A stretch of DNA of 64,000 bases from Gimesia aquarii (GCF_007748195.1 NZ_CP037920.1:4415800-4479799); one strand, 5' to 3'. Numbered from the stretch's first letter, positions 1 to 7,454 are shown. The notes: a model not told the origin generated them from the letters alone. Numbers and translations are program-made.

Positions 1-161
1 ATGAAATTTTGTTTAAACAGGGATGAATTTTCAAGAGAAAATTGAGGATGATGCTATGATCGAAGGAATTAGGTTGAATGATTCGAATCGGGAAAAGCAG
101 AATTCTGAATGGCGATCTAAACTCATTCTTACACCCTTCTCAATATGATTTAAATTAGTGT

Positions 162-183
162 CCGGGTAATACACATTACCCGG
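162..183. repeat. Perfect GGGTAAT hairpin, member of a local repeat family
   Basis: Nine-base perfect inverted repeat (CCGGGTAAT / ATTACCCGG) with a four-base loop, 34 bases past the stop of the TPR gene. Related hairpins follow each of the next three minus-strand genes (1887-1908, 2987-3013, 3531-3560), with an extra copy at 1817-1846. It may act as a terminator, but no T-run follows on the minus strand, so a REP-like or cassette-boundary repeat is equally possible. Confidence 0.6.
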
Positions 184-216
184 TAACTATGTACGCCAAT
201 TCATCAAAACGAACTT

Positions 217-1611
217 TTATTTCGAGAGCTTTTCTGGTTTCTTTCTATGATATGGTTTTCCTGCAAGATATAGCTCTAACCTCTCTTCAAAATCCCGCTT
301 GTCGGCACTTTCATTTAGCATTTTTAGTAGCATTTTTTGATACTTTACTGCCTGTTCGAAGTCACCAGACTCGGCATAAGCTGCAGCTAAAGTGTCAATA
401 AAATTTGGCTCTTTCCAATCCGAGAATTCACACGCTTTTTTTCCGGCTTCGACAGCCTTTTTACCATCACGATATTTAATATCAGGACAGGTTGCCCACA
501 ACCAAGCTAAACCATTGTAACCATCAGGTCGTTGAGGATGGAGTCGAACTGATTTATTATAGTCTAGTAAAGCTTCTTTATACGCTCCTTTTAAGTCCCA
601 GGAGTTGCCACGATGAACAATTATTACTACATCAAAGGGATCAAGACGCATAGCAACTGTTTGATCTTTAATCGATTTGTCGTATTTACCTAATTTTGAC
701 CATGTGTTGCCTCGAGCGTTGTATGCGAGCATAAATTTTGGATCGAGTTGAATTGACTTGCTAAAGTCTTTAATGGCTTTATTGTATTTACCAATCTTTG
801 ACCAGGCGATACCACGATTGTAATGGGCATAGGCATCTTTCGAATCGAGTTGAATAGACATAGTATAGTCTTTAAGGGCCTTGTCGTAATCACCTTTCGT
901 GAACCAGGTCATACCACGTTGATGGTAGGCTGGTGAATACTTAGGATCAAGTTCAATCGATTTGTTGTAGTCTTTAAGTGCGCGATCATAAGCAGGAGTG
1001 TAGCGGGCTCCTTTGGAATAATTGGCGTTGCCTCGATAATAGTATGTCATTGGGTTTTTGGGATAGAGTCGAATGGCATCATTGAAGTGCATGATGGCTG
1101 TGTCATATTCTCTTCTTGAAAGCCATAGCAAGCCTTCATAATGATAGGCTAGTGAACTATATGGATTGAGCCGAGTTGCCCAGGCGAAGTCATTAATAGC
1201 ATTGCTAATAGCTTTGCTGCTTTCTTTTTGTTCGGACCAGACGATTCCCCGATTCATATAAGCCCAAGAACTAAGTAGGTTTTGGGTCTTGAGGTAATCG
1301 GTATAATATGAGATGGCATCATCGAGGGGAATTACATGCGATTTCTTGATCCACCCCGCTCCCACTAGCAATAGATCACCATCGATCTTGGAAACTATAA
1401 GTGGAAAAAGAATCTCCTCTGCAGGTATCTTAGTATCGTCTTTAACGCCTTTTATAAATTTCGCCTCAATCTTAGGCATAAATTTCTTGCCAATCCATTC
1501 TTCGGCTGAGATGGTTGACAAATTGAGAAACAGACATACAACAACGATTAGATAGAGCACTGAGATTAATTTTGTATGTTTAATACGTCTTAGCATGTGA
1601 ATATTTTCCAT
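217..1611 (-). CDS. TPR repeat protein with signal sequence
   Basis: 464 residues. A hydrophobic N-terminus (about residues 14-35, ending near SAEEW) looks like a signal peptide or anchor, so the protein is probably exported or membrane-attached. Residues 40-90 form a small basic/hydrophobic domain often seen ahead of TPRs in planctomycete proteins. From about residue 105 onward there are at least seven consecutive TPR units, recognisable by the recurring pattern of A.., Y..RG, G.Y..A..D and ..LDP residues. The function is protein-protein scaffolding; the partner is unknown. A second Met at residue 6 is an alternative start. The gene stands alone, followed by a hairpin at 162-183. Confidence 0.85.
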   Translation of the reverse strand: MENIHMLRRIKHTKLISVLYLIVVVCLFLNLSTISAEEWIGKKFMPKIEAKFIKGVKDDTKIPAEEILFPLIVSKIDGDLLLVGAGWIKKSHVIPLDDAISYYTDYLKTQNLLSSWAYMNRGIVWSEQKESSKAISNAINDFAWATRLNPYSSLAYHYEGLLWLSRREYDTAIMHFNDAIRLYPKNPMTYYYRGNANYSKGARYTPAYDRALKDYNKSIELDPKYSPAYHQRGMTWFTKGDYDKALKDYTMSIQLDSKDAYAHYNRGIAWSKIGKYNKAIKDFSKSIQLDPKFMLAYNARGNTWSKLGKYDKSIKDQTVAMRLDPFDVVIIVHRGNSWDLKGAYKEALLDYNKSVRLHPQRPDGYNGLAWLWATCPDIKYRDGKKAVEAGKKACEFSDWKEPNFIDTLAAAYAESGDFEQAVKYQKMLLKMLNESADKRDFEERLELYLAGKPYHRKKPEKLSK

Positions 1612-1816
1612 TTATAAAATAAATCAATCTTGCACTTTATCTCTTCACTGTATTCGCTTTTAACAAGCTAAATTCAAAATGCTTTGATTGTATTAATCAA
1701 CACACTTGAGCACAATCGTCTATTATTATGCAATTCTTATTTGAATATTATTGTTCGGGATATTATGCGATTACTAGAAACTTAGCCGTTACTTAAGATT
1801 ATCTAAAACAACGAAG

Positions 1817-1846
1817 GTGACCGGGTAACAACTATTACCCGGTTAC
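1817..1846. repeat. GTGACCGGGTAA-type hairpin repeat
   Basis: A 12-base stem (one G:T pair) with a six-base loop, upstream of the TPR gene and downstream of the LRR-like gene. It is nearly the same as the hairpin at 3531-3560, sharing the GTGACCGGGTAA arm. Part of the family described at 162-183. Confidence 0.6.
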
Positions 1847-1886
1847 TTTTTGTTGAGAGATGGTGAGCACCACCGTGTCGAACTGT

Positions 1887-1908
1887 CTGGGTAACGTGCG
1901 TTACCCAG
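1887..1908. repeat. CTGGGTAAC hairpin repeat
   Basis: Nine-base perfect stem (CTGGGTAAC / GTTACCCAG) with loop GTGC, 41 bases from the copy at 1817-1846 and 128 bases past the stop of the LRR-like gene. The rest of the 1612-2035 gap shows no gene. Confidence 0.55.
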
Positions 1909-2035
1909 TCATTATTTTAGAGTGTGTCAATTTCGGATTACGTCAAGATTCGCAGGGACGCTACGAATGGATATCGACAACTAATCCAAGTCGATCAGCA
2001 ATTCCTTTGAGTTTTTTGTTATGACACTATTTGTC

Positions 2036-2788
2036 TTACCATTCAGTGTCAGGTTGATGCAGATCTAACCCTCCGATATGTGAAGTTTGAATGTAGTCTT
2101 TAGGTGGCGTTGGTAAATCAGCAATACAGTTCTCAGAGCAAGCGTGAACCAGTAATGGAACAACATCAGAACCGATCCTCAGGGATATCCAGACTTGCCG
2201 AACCGAGTTTTTGTCCAACGGGCTAGAACATACGCTACAACCAGGTGGTAAGTAGCTACTGTGAATCTGGGGTAAACTTGGAAACGGTGGTCGGTATTTG
2301 TAGTTTCCGTATAGAGCACGTGTACTGATCGTACTTTTTTTAAGATTTTTACATCGTCGAATCTCATACGGGAACCAGTGTAGGCGATAAGACGTGTATG
2401 GTGAGAACTCTTCGAGTGACTCCATCTCACCAATCTCAGGTGGAATTCGCACTAGACTACTTCCATATAGAATGAAATGTTTTACAACTTTGAGTTTCGC
2501 GATACTGGCAGGGAGGATGCAAATTTGAGCCCACTCATGAGGTTTCATTTCAGGACCGGGTGAGAACTCGGTTCGCCCGTCTCGCGCGGCGACGTCAATT
2601 AGCTCATTGAGGCGATACCAACCATCGCATTCAGTGTCCTGCTCTTCAGTGTGAATGTAGAGTTCTGGCCATACGGAATCGTTATATTGTGTGTCTAAGC
2701 AATTGCAAGCAGGTCGCTCGACCGTATTAGCTGATGCTTCTTTCGCCCAGAGATTCTTCAATAACGGAAATTTTTTGAAAGGGAACAT
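2036..2788 (-). CDS. Leucine-rich-repeat-like protein of unknown function
   Basis: 250 residues, no signal peptide and no membrane segment. Residues about 105-180 contain two to three degenerate leucine-rich repeats (…LKVVKHFILYG…, IPPEIGEMESLEEF, FPYEIRRCKNLKKS), a protein-binding scaffold. The C-terminal 60 residues carry a C..C…C…C pattern (CSVCSSPLD … HACSENC) that could bind a metal. The N-terminus holds two more cysteines. No known specific function is recognised. The gene lies alone between hairpin repeats. Confidence 0.6.
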   Translation of the reverse strand: MFPFKKFPLLKNLWAKEASANTVERPACNCLDTQYNDSVWPELYIHTEEQDTECDGWYRLNELIDVAARDGRTEFSPGPEMKPHEWAQICILPASIAKLKVVKHFILYGSSLVRIPPEIGEMESLEEFSPYTSYRLHWFPYEIRRCKNLKKSTISTRALYGNYKYRPPFPSLPQIHSSYLPPGCSVCSSPLDKNSVRQVWISLRIGSDVVPLLVHACSENCIADLPTPPKDYIQTSHIGGLDLHQPDTEW

Positions 2789-2986
2789 TTGGGGTGACTA
2801 CTCCGGCAAAATAAGCTTCTCTATTTAGTTAGCGACATCTCTTTTTGTTCTCCGACATAGCTTAATGATATGAGGCAGCAACAACATTTCAAGATGTAAC
2901 ATTTTTTATAATAACTAGTTACACCTAGTCATCTGCTGATTCGAATAACCAAAAAGTCATGATTACTCGTTCCTACAAACAAAAAT

Positions 2987-3013
2987 GACCAGATAACGTA
3001 AGTTTCCTAGTCA
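2987..3013. repeat. Degenerate member of the hairpin repeat family
   Basis: TGACCAGATAAC and GTTTCCTAGTCA form an imperfect 12-base stem around a four-base loop, 24 bases past the stop of the small gene at 3038-3340. The motif AGTCATCTGC sits at 2927-2936 before it and recurs at 3504-3513 before the hairpin at 3531, so the repeat unit may be longer than the hairpin. Confidence 0.4.
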
Positions 3014-3037
3014 GGTTGAGCACCTTGATATGTTTCA

Positions 3038-3340
3038 TCATTGTGAGATTGGAACGACCAACTCACCATTTATTCCAAAGTCGGGCTTTCCCTGAGATCC
3101 TGGCACCCAACCTGCATCCAAAGCGCTCACTATTAATCCTTTGATTGTTTGGGGTGTTACTTTTCTTTTCTGGCCATCTGGCGTGCCATCGTGGTAGTCA
3201 AAGGACGAACGTAGTTTTTGGCCTTTCACATCATCTTGTTCAATTATCACGTCAATCACCAAGTCATTGCCTGTTACCATCCAACGGTAAGAGACGCCAT
3301 TCACCGTGATAGTTCTTGAGTTTTTTTTAGGTAGGGTCAT
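3038..3340 (-). CDS. Small hypothetical protein
   Basis: 100 residues, predominantly beta-strand in pattern, starting MTLPKKNSRTITVNGVSYRW. No signal peptide, no membrane segment. The opening (ITVNGVSYRWMVTGND) resembles small planctomycete orphan proteins of unknown role, but I do not recognise a named family. It lies between two copies of the hairpin repeat and reads in the same direction as its neighbours. Confidence 0.55.
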   Translation of the reverse strand: MTLPKKNSRTITVNGVSYRWMVTGNDLVIDVIIEQDDVKGQKLRSSFDYHDGTPDGQKRKVTPQTIKGLIVSALDAGWVPGSQGKPDFGINGELVVPISQ

Positions 3341-3530
3341 TCACCTGTCTTTCTTCAAGAAACATAACTTTCTTATTCACCTGCATAGACTTGCTCGTAT
3401 ATGAAGCTCCACAGGCTTCATTTCATGCATAGATGCTGTATATGTTACTTGGCCTGAATTACATTTCAAGGCGTATCTTCTTTGGGTTTGAGCAATTACA
3501 GCAAGTCATCTGCAGACATTAGAAACAGAA

Positions 3531-3560
3531 GTGACCGGGTAATAACTGTTACCTGGTCAC
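3531..3560. repeat. GTGACCGGGTAA hairpin repeat
   Basis: A 12-base stem (GTGACCGGGTAA / TTACCTGGTCAC, one wobble pair) with a six-base loop, 107 bases past the stop of the gene at 3667-3864. Best-conserved partner of the copy at 1817-1846. Confidence 0.6.
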
Positions 3561-3666
3561 TATTCATTAATGGATAGTCCCAACCACACGAGCATATTTT
3601 GATCTCGTATTAATACTCAATGCTATACAGAGCCATTCTGGACCTAATGTGATCGTATTGGTGAAA

Positions 3667-3864
3667 TTAATGAATATCGTCGATCGACGGGGATGCATTG
3701 ATTGGTTGTCGCGGAAACTTCCGTTTGGCTTCCTGGATCAACGGCATCAATTGCTCTTTCGCAATTCCGCGAATGGATCGTTTCTCTTTGGCTGCATAAC
3801 GACTTAACGGCAACCACTCATCAGTATTGAGTTCTACTTGGACAATCTTCCTGTTTCTCTTCAT
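3667..3864 (-). CDS. Small ribbon-helix-helix-like protein
   Basis: 65 residues, basic N-terminus. A predicted strand (KIVQVELNTDEW) followed by helices is the layout of short ribbon-helix-helix DNA-binding proteins, but no family signature is certain. Last of the minus-strand genes before the phage-derived block, whose genes read the other way, so it could also be a regulator belonging to that element. Confidence 0.45.
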   Translation of the reverse strand: MKRNRKIVQVELNTDEWLPLSRYAAKEKRSIRGIAKEQLMPLIQEAKRKFPRQPINASPSIDDIH

Positions 3865-4031
3865 AATCTGCCCTTGACTTTTGCGAGTTGTACAATCCTT
3901 AATTTAAAACGCAATCGAAAAGCCGGAGCCGAACCATGGAGCGGAGAAGCGACGGTTAATTTCAGAGCGGTAGCGCAGGGAAGCAATACCGCTTTTATAT
4001 CATTTCTCAGCATGGCAAGGAAGCCAGATCG

Positions 4032-4292
4032 ATGCTCGACAAACTCCCTTTCAAAGCGCTTGACGGTAAGAAAACGTATCTCACTGCATTTCTTACCATT
4101 GTCTTTTCCCTAAGCGGAATGCTACTTGGTGAAATTGAGACAGCCGAAGCGATCAAGCTATTACTGGCCGCCTTCGGCCTCGTGGGGATTGGTCACAAAT
4201 TAGAAAAGAGTGCTCCGATTCAAATGGTGTTTGGAGAAATCGAACCAACTGAGGAGAGATATCACGATCCTCGTCAGTCTTTAGACGACTGA
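4032..4292 (+). CDS. Holin-like small membrane protein
   Basis: 86 residues with two hydrophobic segments (about 16-34, KTYLTAFLTIVFSLSGMLLG, and 40-56, IKLLLAAFGLVGIG) joined by a short acidic turn, then a charged tail. This size and layout, and the K-T-Y-L…A start of the first segment, match class II phage holins, which form pores that open the inner membrane at lysis. An AAGGAAG ribosome binding site lies eight bases before the ATG. The next genes are spanin-like, supporting a lysis cassette. Function is inferred from topology and context. Confidence 0.6.
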   Translation: MLDKLPFKALDGKKTYLTAFLTIVFSLSGMLLGEIETAEAIKLLLAAFGLVGIGHKLEKSAPIQMVFGEIEPTEERYHDPRQSLDD

Positions 4293-4295
4293 TCA

Positions 4296-4493
4296 ATGGG
4301 CGGTCTATTAAGAATCATCGCAACCCTTTTGGAGCTGTTGTTTTTCTGGACTAAGAGAAAGCACAGCGACGAAAACGAGCGGCTGGAAGAAGTGGAAAGG
4401 ATTCAACGCAATGCGACCAAGCGAGACGAACAAGCGGTTCAATCACAGTTTCACCGTATGCGTTCTCGTGGTCGCATTACTAACGATCGTTAG
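4296..4493 (+). CDS. Inner-membrane spanin-like small protein
   Basis: 65 residues. One N-terminal membrane segment (about 4-18) is followed by a highly charged helical stretch rich in Glu, Arg and Lys, the layout of Rz-type inner-membrane spanins, which link the inner membrane to an outer-membrane lipoprotein during phage lysis. It starts three bases after the holin-like gene, and its last 83 bases overlap the lipoprotein gene at 4411 in another frame, as in Rz/Rz1. It is shorter than most Rz proteins. The assignment rests on topology and gene arrangement only. Confidence 0.5.
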   Translation: MGGLLRIIATLLELLFFWTKRKHSDENERLEEVERIQRNATKRDEQAVQSQFHRMRSRGRITNDR

Positions 4494-4686
4494 TGGTTGT
4501 AATTTGGTGGATCGTTTCAAACGTAAACCGGAAACCCAAGTGATCGCGGTACCAGACAAAATGGTTCCGGATATGCTCGATCAAGGTGAGCCAGCTCCGT
4601 ATGACGGTTGGCTCTTTTCGGATTCCCTTTTTAATGAGTACGCTCCCTACTGGCAAAAGGGACCTTACGGGAGCGACCACAAATGA
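4411..4686 (+). CDS. Small lipoprotein, outer-membrane spanin-like
   Basis: 91 residues. The N-terminus has a basic head, a hydrophobic run and a lipobox (IVSGC, Cys at about residue 30), so it should be lipid-anchored after cleavage. The mature part is short with several Pro residues, as in Rz1-type outer spanins. Its start, preceded by AAAGGA, lies inside the preceding gene in a different frame, and its stop overlaps the next start (ATGA). Lipoprotein status is clear; the spanin role is inferred. Confidence 0.55.
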   Translation: MRPSETNKRFNHSFTVCVLVVALLTIVSGCNLVDRFKRKPETQVIAVPDKMVPDMLDQGEPAPYDGWLFSDSLFNEYAPYWQKGPYGSDHK

Positions 4687-5225
4687 TGGCCATTTCCCCG
4701 GATCCAAACCGACCGGAATCCAAAGTTTTCGATTCCATTTCGATGCTTTTACTTTGGATCTTCGCTTTCCTGATCCTTTTATTGACACTGCCTGGTTGTC
4801 AGTCAGACGATCAAAAACAACAGTATCGCCCCTTTTACAATCCCCCTTCAAAACGAGCCCAGCCGTCGGAAAAGATCCGGAAACCGATCCAGGGAGCTGC
4901 GGACCGTGTCGATGAGGTATTGGAGAAAACTCCGGTGCCGGCCGTTGCTGGAATTCTGGCAAACGATGCACTCGACATGATAAAGAAAGTTGAAACGATT
5001 ACGGTTCAAGAACCCGATCCGGAAGTCGTCGAAATCATCGAACCGAAACCGGATCCATTGTATGAGGTTCCGAAAGATTCAAGCGATTCGGATCAGGTGA
5101 TTGAGGATGAAACAGAATCAAACAGTGGAACTGTTTTTCTCGTCTTTATTGCTTTGATGGCGTTGATCTATCTTGGTTTCAAATTGTTGAAAGGATTCAA
5201 ACGTGAAAAGCCTCAACGCCAATGA
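4683..5225 (+). CDS. Lipoprotein with C-terminal membrane segment (u-spanin-like topology)
   Basis: 180 residues. The N-terminus carries a hydrophobic stretch and a lipobox (LTLPGC, Cys near residue 39); the middle is Pro/Glu-rich and probably extended; residues about 149-168 (VFLVFIALMALIYLGFKLL) form a transmembrane helix with a basic cytoplasmic tail. One protein anchored by lipid at one end and a membrane helix at the other is the topology of unimolecular spanins such as T1 gp11. It overlaps the lipoprotein gene before it by four bases and the Gam-like gene after it by 23. A structural role in the element is the alternative. Confidence 0.5.
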   Translation: MMAISPDPNRPESKVFDSISMLLLWIFAFLILLLTLPGCQSDDQKQQYRPFYNPPSKRAQPSEKIRKPIQGAADRVDEVLEKTPVPAVAGILANDALDMIKKVETITVQEPDPEVVEIIEPKPDPLYEVPKDSSDSDQVIEDETESNSGTVFLVFIALMALIYLGFKLLKGFKREKPQRQ

Positions 5226-5865
5226 TCGACCCGCTGCGGAATTGCTGGGAGCGGATCCCGTCATTCAGACGGAGGAAGATCTCAACAAGGCTTTAAACGA
5301 GCTCTCATTTCTGAACGCCTTTGATCAGTCAGTCAACGCGACTTGCACCCGGTATATCGAGAAACTCAAACAGGAGTCTGAGCAACGCAAATATGTTTTG
5401 ATTGATGATCAAGATCCTGTCACTATCACAAGTCGTAGAGAGCTGCTTCACGAGCGAGTGAACGAGTATTGCAAAGCAAATCGATCGAGCTTGATGGAGG
5501 GTAAGAAGAAAACCAAATCGTTTCCACACGGTTCGGTGAGCTTCAAAGATCAGCCCGCCAAGGTGGAGTATCGATCTGGTCTGAAAGAAGCGGACAGTCT
5601 CGGTCTCTTAGATAAGCTGATGCAGTCAACATTGGTTGAACAGATCGTTGCCTGGTTGAATGCGATCTGTATCTTTGGCAAGAACAAAGAGGCGCGCTTG
5701 CTATCCGAAGTTGTCGAACTCAAACCGAAGCTCAGTGTTTCGAAGATCAAAAAAGCATTCGAAGAAAAACGTTTGACGGCAGATCATTTGAAACAACTCG
5801 GCCTGAAATATTCTAAAGGCAAAGAGCAGCTGACGATCAAGCCAGCTGAGTACGAGCCAGGTTAA
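5203..5865 (+). CDS. Phage Mu Gam-like host-nuclease inhibitor
   Basis: 220 residues. Residues about 25-130 match the Mu Gam family: a long N-terminal helix with regularly spaced Glu/Lys, then NEYCKANRSSLMEGKKKTKS, followed by a strand with GSVSFKDQPAKVEYR, corresponding to the family pattern of an extended helix, a conserved turn (G…K.F..G.V.W) and a beta hairpin. Mu Gam, a relative of Ku, binds double-stranded DNA ends and protects phage DNA from exonucleases. The C-terminal half is more divergent but retains the short helical region. Start is GTG with AAAGGA upstream. It is cotranscribed with the lysis-type genes before it. Confidence 0.75.
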   Translation: MKSLNANDRPAAELLGADPVIQTEEDLNKALNELSFLNAFDQSVNATCTRYIEKLKQESEQRKYVLIDDQDPVTITSRRELLHERVNEYCKANRSSLMEGKKKTKSFPHGSVSFKDQPAKVEYRSGLKEADSLGLLDKLMQSTLVEQIVAWLNAICIFGKNKEARLLSEVVELKPKLSVSKIKKAFEEKRLTADHLKQLGLKYSKGKEQLTIKPAEYEPG

Positions 5866-5870
5866 AAAAA

Positions 5871-5950
5871 ATCTCGGGTCCTCCTGAGGGGGCCCGGGGC
5901 CGCGCGCGGTTCCCTAATCGCACTTTTTTGGTTTCAAAATGAAATTTTAA
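5871..5950 (+). other. Candidate lambda-like cos site
   Basis: Between the Gam-like gene and the small terminase gene lies a very GC-rich stretch unlike its surroundings. It begins with GGGTCCT (5876-5882), identical to lambda cosQ. About 22 bases on comes a perfect palindrome CCGCGCGCGG (5900-5909), suitable as a twofold-symmetric nicking region, and then ATGAAATTTT (5939-5948), close to the ATGAAAATTTT that follows cosN in lambda. The order cosQ, symmetric cosN, A/T-rich binding region, then nu1 gene is that of lambda. A hairpin with a terminator role (5875-5895) is the alternative reading. Confidence 0.5.
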
Positions 5951-5978
5951 GTGACTTCTTCTTCTTCCGATTAAATTG

Positions 5979-6563
5979 ATGGGCAAAAAATCAGCAAAGC
6001 GATCGTCCAAAAGAGCCACTTCAAAACGCACCACCTCAAAAACGAAAAAAACAGCTAAAAAACAGGCTCCAGTGAAAAAAACGGAGCCGGTCAAATGTGT
6101 CATTGGATTCACTGCTGCTGCCGAACGATGGGACGTTAGCGACAAGACGATCCAGAACTGGATCAAAAAGGGACTTCCGGTTAGTGGAACTCAACGAAAG
6201 CGAGTTTTCGACGTTTCTGAGTGTGATGCGTGGGTGGCATCTTATCGCGATGAGAAAGCAGACAGAGAATCCCAGAAGCTCAACGAAGAACTCAAAAAAG
6301 AGAAGCTGCTCCAGGAGAAATTGAAGCGAAAGGATCTGGAGCGTAAAGATTTAATCGCAGATGAAAAACTGATCAGTCGGGAAGAATACGAGTTGTTTGC
6401 TGCGGAATGTGTGATCGAGGCCCGCGACCAGATGTTGACACTACCAAAGGAGATGCGGCGGCATCTCTGCAAAAAGTGTCAGTCAAAAGTGAAAGAGATG
6501 CAAACAATGATTGAGCAGGCATTGCAGCGGTTATCTGAAATCGAAGAGGGACCGAAAAAATGA
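5979..6563 (+). CDS. Helix-turn-helix protein, Nu1-like small terminase subunit
   Basis: 194 residues. The first 40 are Lys/Ser/Thr-rich; residues about 40-85 form a winged-helix/MerR-like module (FTAAAERWDVSDKTIQNWIK … RVFDVSECDAWV) as in Nu1-type small terminases; then a long Lys/Glu coiled coil and a helical C-terminus (LISREEYELFAAECV …). Such proteins bind cos/pac sites and recruit the large terminase. The ATG at 5979 directly follows a TTG; no strong ribosome binding site is visible. It lies immediately right of the cos-like sequence, as nu1 does in lambda. No large terminase gene follows. Confidence 0.65.
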   Translation: MGKKSAKRSSKRATSKRTTSKTKKTAKKQAPVKKTEPVKCVIGFTAAAERWDVSDKTIQNWIKKGLPVSGTQRKRVFDVSECDAWVASYRDEKADRESQKLNEELKKEKLLQEKLKRKDLERKDLIADEKLISREEYELFAAECVIEARDQMLTLPKEMRRHLCKKCQSKVKEMQTMIEQALQRLSEIEEGPKK

Positions 6564-6604
6564 TCGCGCAAACTCCCAATCCCTTAAACGAAGGAGATGG
6601 ACCA

Positions 6605-6814
6605 ATGGCCGAACAGATTAACAAGTCTGACAAAAAGGGTCCGGTAAATCATAAAAAACCGCGTCGTGGAGATGCTTGTCCGAACAAAAAATGTACGGGG
6701 AAACTAAGCAGCTACTCACAATCACGTACAGCAAGTGGCAGGATTTATTTTCTTTCCTGCGCTCGTTGTAATTTCAAACCTAAAAACAATAAAGAGTTCA
6801 AAAAGTTCGTATAA
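6605..6814 (+). CDS. Small zinc-ribbon protein
   Basis: About 69 residues from this start. A CPNKKC … CARC pattern with basic surroundings is a zinc ribbon, probably binding nucleic acid. The ATG at 6605 has a near-perfect AAGGAG site seven bases upstream and is preferred; an in-frame ATG at 6560 overlaps the previous stop (ATGA) and would add 15 residues by coupling. Last apparently intact gene of the phage-derived block; specific role unknown. Confidence 0.6.
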   Translation: MAEQINKSDKKGPVNHKKPRRGDACPNKKCTGKLSSYSQSRTASGRIYFLSCARCNFKPKNNKEFKKFV

Positions 6815-6841
6815 CGTTTTTGCTCAAATCAAGTAAGACGC

Positions 6842-7048
6842 TATATCGAAATCAAAGCAGCACTACCGCTCAGCTGTCTGCGTGTATTTAATCACGTCCG
6901 AGCCAAAAAGAGTAATGGCACACTCAAAACTTATGCCAAGTAGTTGAAACCATTCCTGGAACAGTTTAAGGATCGCAAATTTACCAAGATTGAACCGTCT
7001 GAGGTTGAGGAGTACTTTGATGACATCAATCTCAAATCTGGCGGAGGA
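6842..7048 (+). pseudogene. Tyrosine recombinase (integrase) N-terminal fragment
   Basis: One frame reads RVFNHVRAKKSNGTLKTYAK, stop, LKPFLEQFKDRKFTKIEPSE and continues VEEYFDDINL. This is the SAM-like core-binding domain of phage/tyrosine integrases, interrupted by a TAG at 6941. The catalytic domain with its R-H-R-Y residues is missing: the sequence changes to unrelated DNA after about 7048. It lies about 400 bases from the tRNA-Leu 3' fragment, so it is probably the remains of the element's own integrase. Confidence 0.55.
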
Positions 7049-7073
7049 TTCTGTTTCAAAGGTTTGATTAGTT

Positions 7074-7379
7074 GTGACAAGGGCAGGGGAGCTCGTTCTC
7101 CGCATAAAGGATATTTTAACTACCAATGCGAATACATACCGTGGGGAACCAAGGGAGCTGATGCAGCGACTGGTTCAATGTGCGCCGACCGGCGGAATCA
7201 CCCTGGATCCGTTTTGCGGATCCGGAACGACATTAGTGGCCTCCGCTTTGGAAGGTCACCAGGCAATCGGTTTTGAAGCCTCTGAAGAATATCGTGAAAT
7301 TTCCGCTCGACAGATCGAAGCTGCTCAACGGGGAAAATTATTAAAATTCGAACGCAAGATCACAGTTGAATTTTCATAG
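7074..7379 (+). pseudogene. C-terminal fragment of a DNA N4/N6 methyltransferase
   Basis: From about 7118 the reading frame gives RGEPRELMQRLVQCAPTGGI followed by TLDPFCGSGTT and then GFEASEEYREISARQIE, the C-terminal part of beta-class DNA methylases: the DPFxGSGTT loop binds S-adenosylmethionine. The catalytic (D/N/S)PPY motif and target-recognition region are absent, so the gene is a stump fused to unrelated upstream sequence. It reads in the same direction as the preceding phage genes and ends before the tRNA fragment. Confidence 0.65.
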
Positions 7380-7454
7380 AAGAAATCAAAAGGCAAACTG
7401 CAAGACAGTGAACATAAGAAAAGTACCCCAGCCGATATATGTGGTGAAAAATGC

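Noticed and set aside
162-3560. CRISPR array or integron attC array from the spaced hairpins
   Set aside because: The repeats are irregularly spaced by kilobases with genes between, so not CRISPR. Consistent RYYYAAC/GTTRRRY pairs and an integron integrase were not seen, so a true integron is not supported.
4480-4971. 163-codon minus-strand ORF
   Set aside because: Entirely opposite the lipoprotein genes whose overlaps and lipoboxes are coherent; no recognisable domain or ribosome site.
5866-5915. GC-rich stretch as only a terminator of the Gam-like gene
   Set aside because: A stem exists but has no T-run directly after it, and the cosQ match, palindrome and position before a small terminase suggest more; kept as an alternative in the feature.
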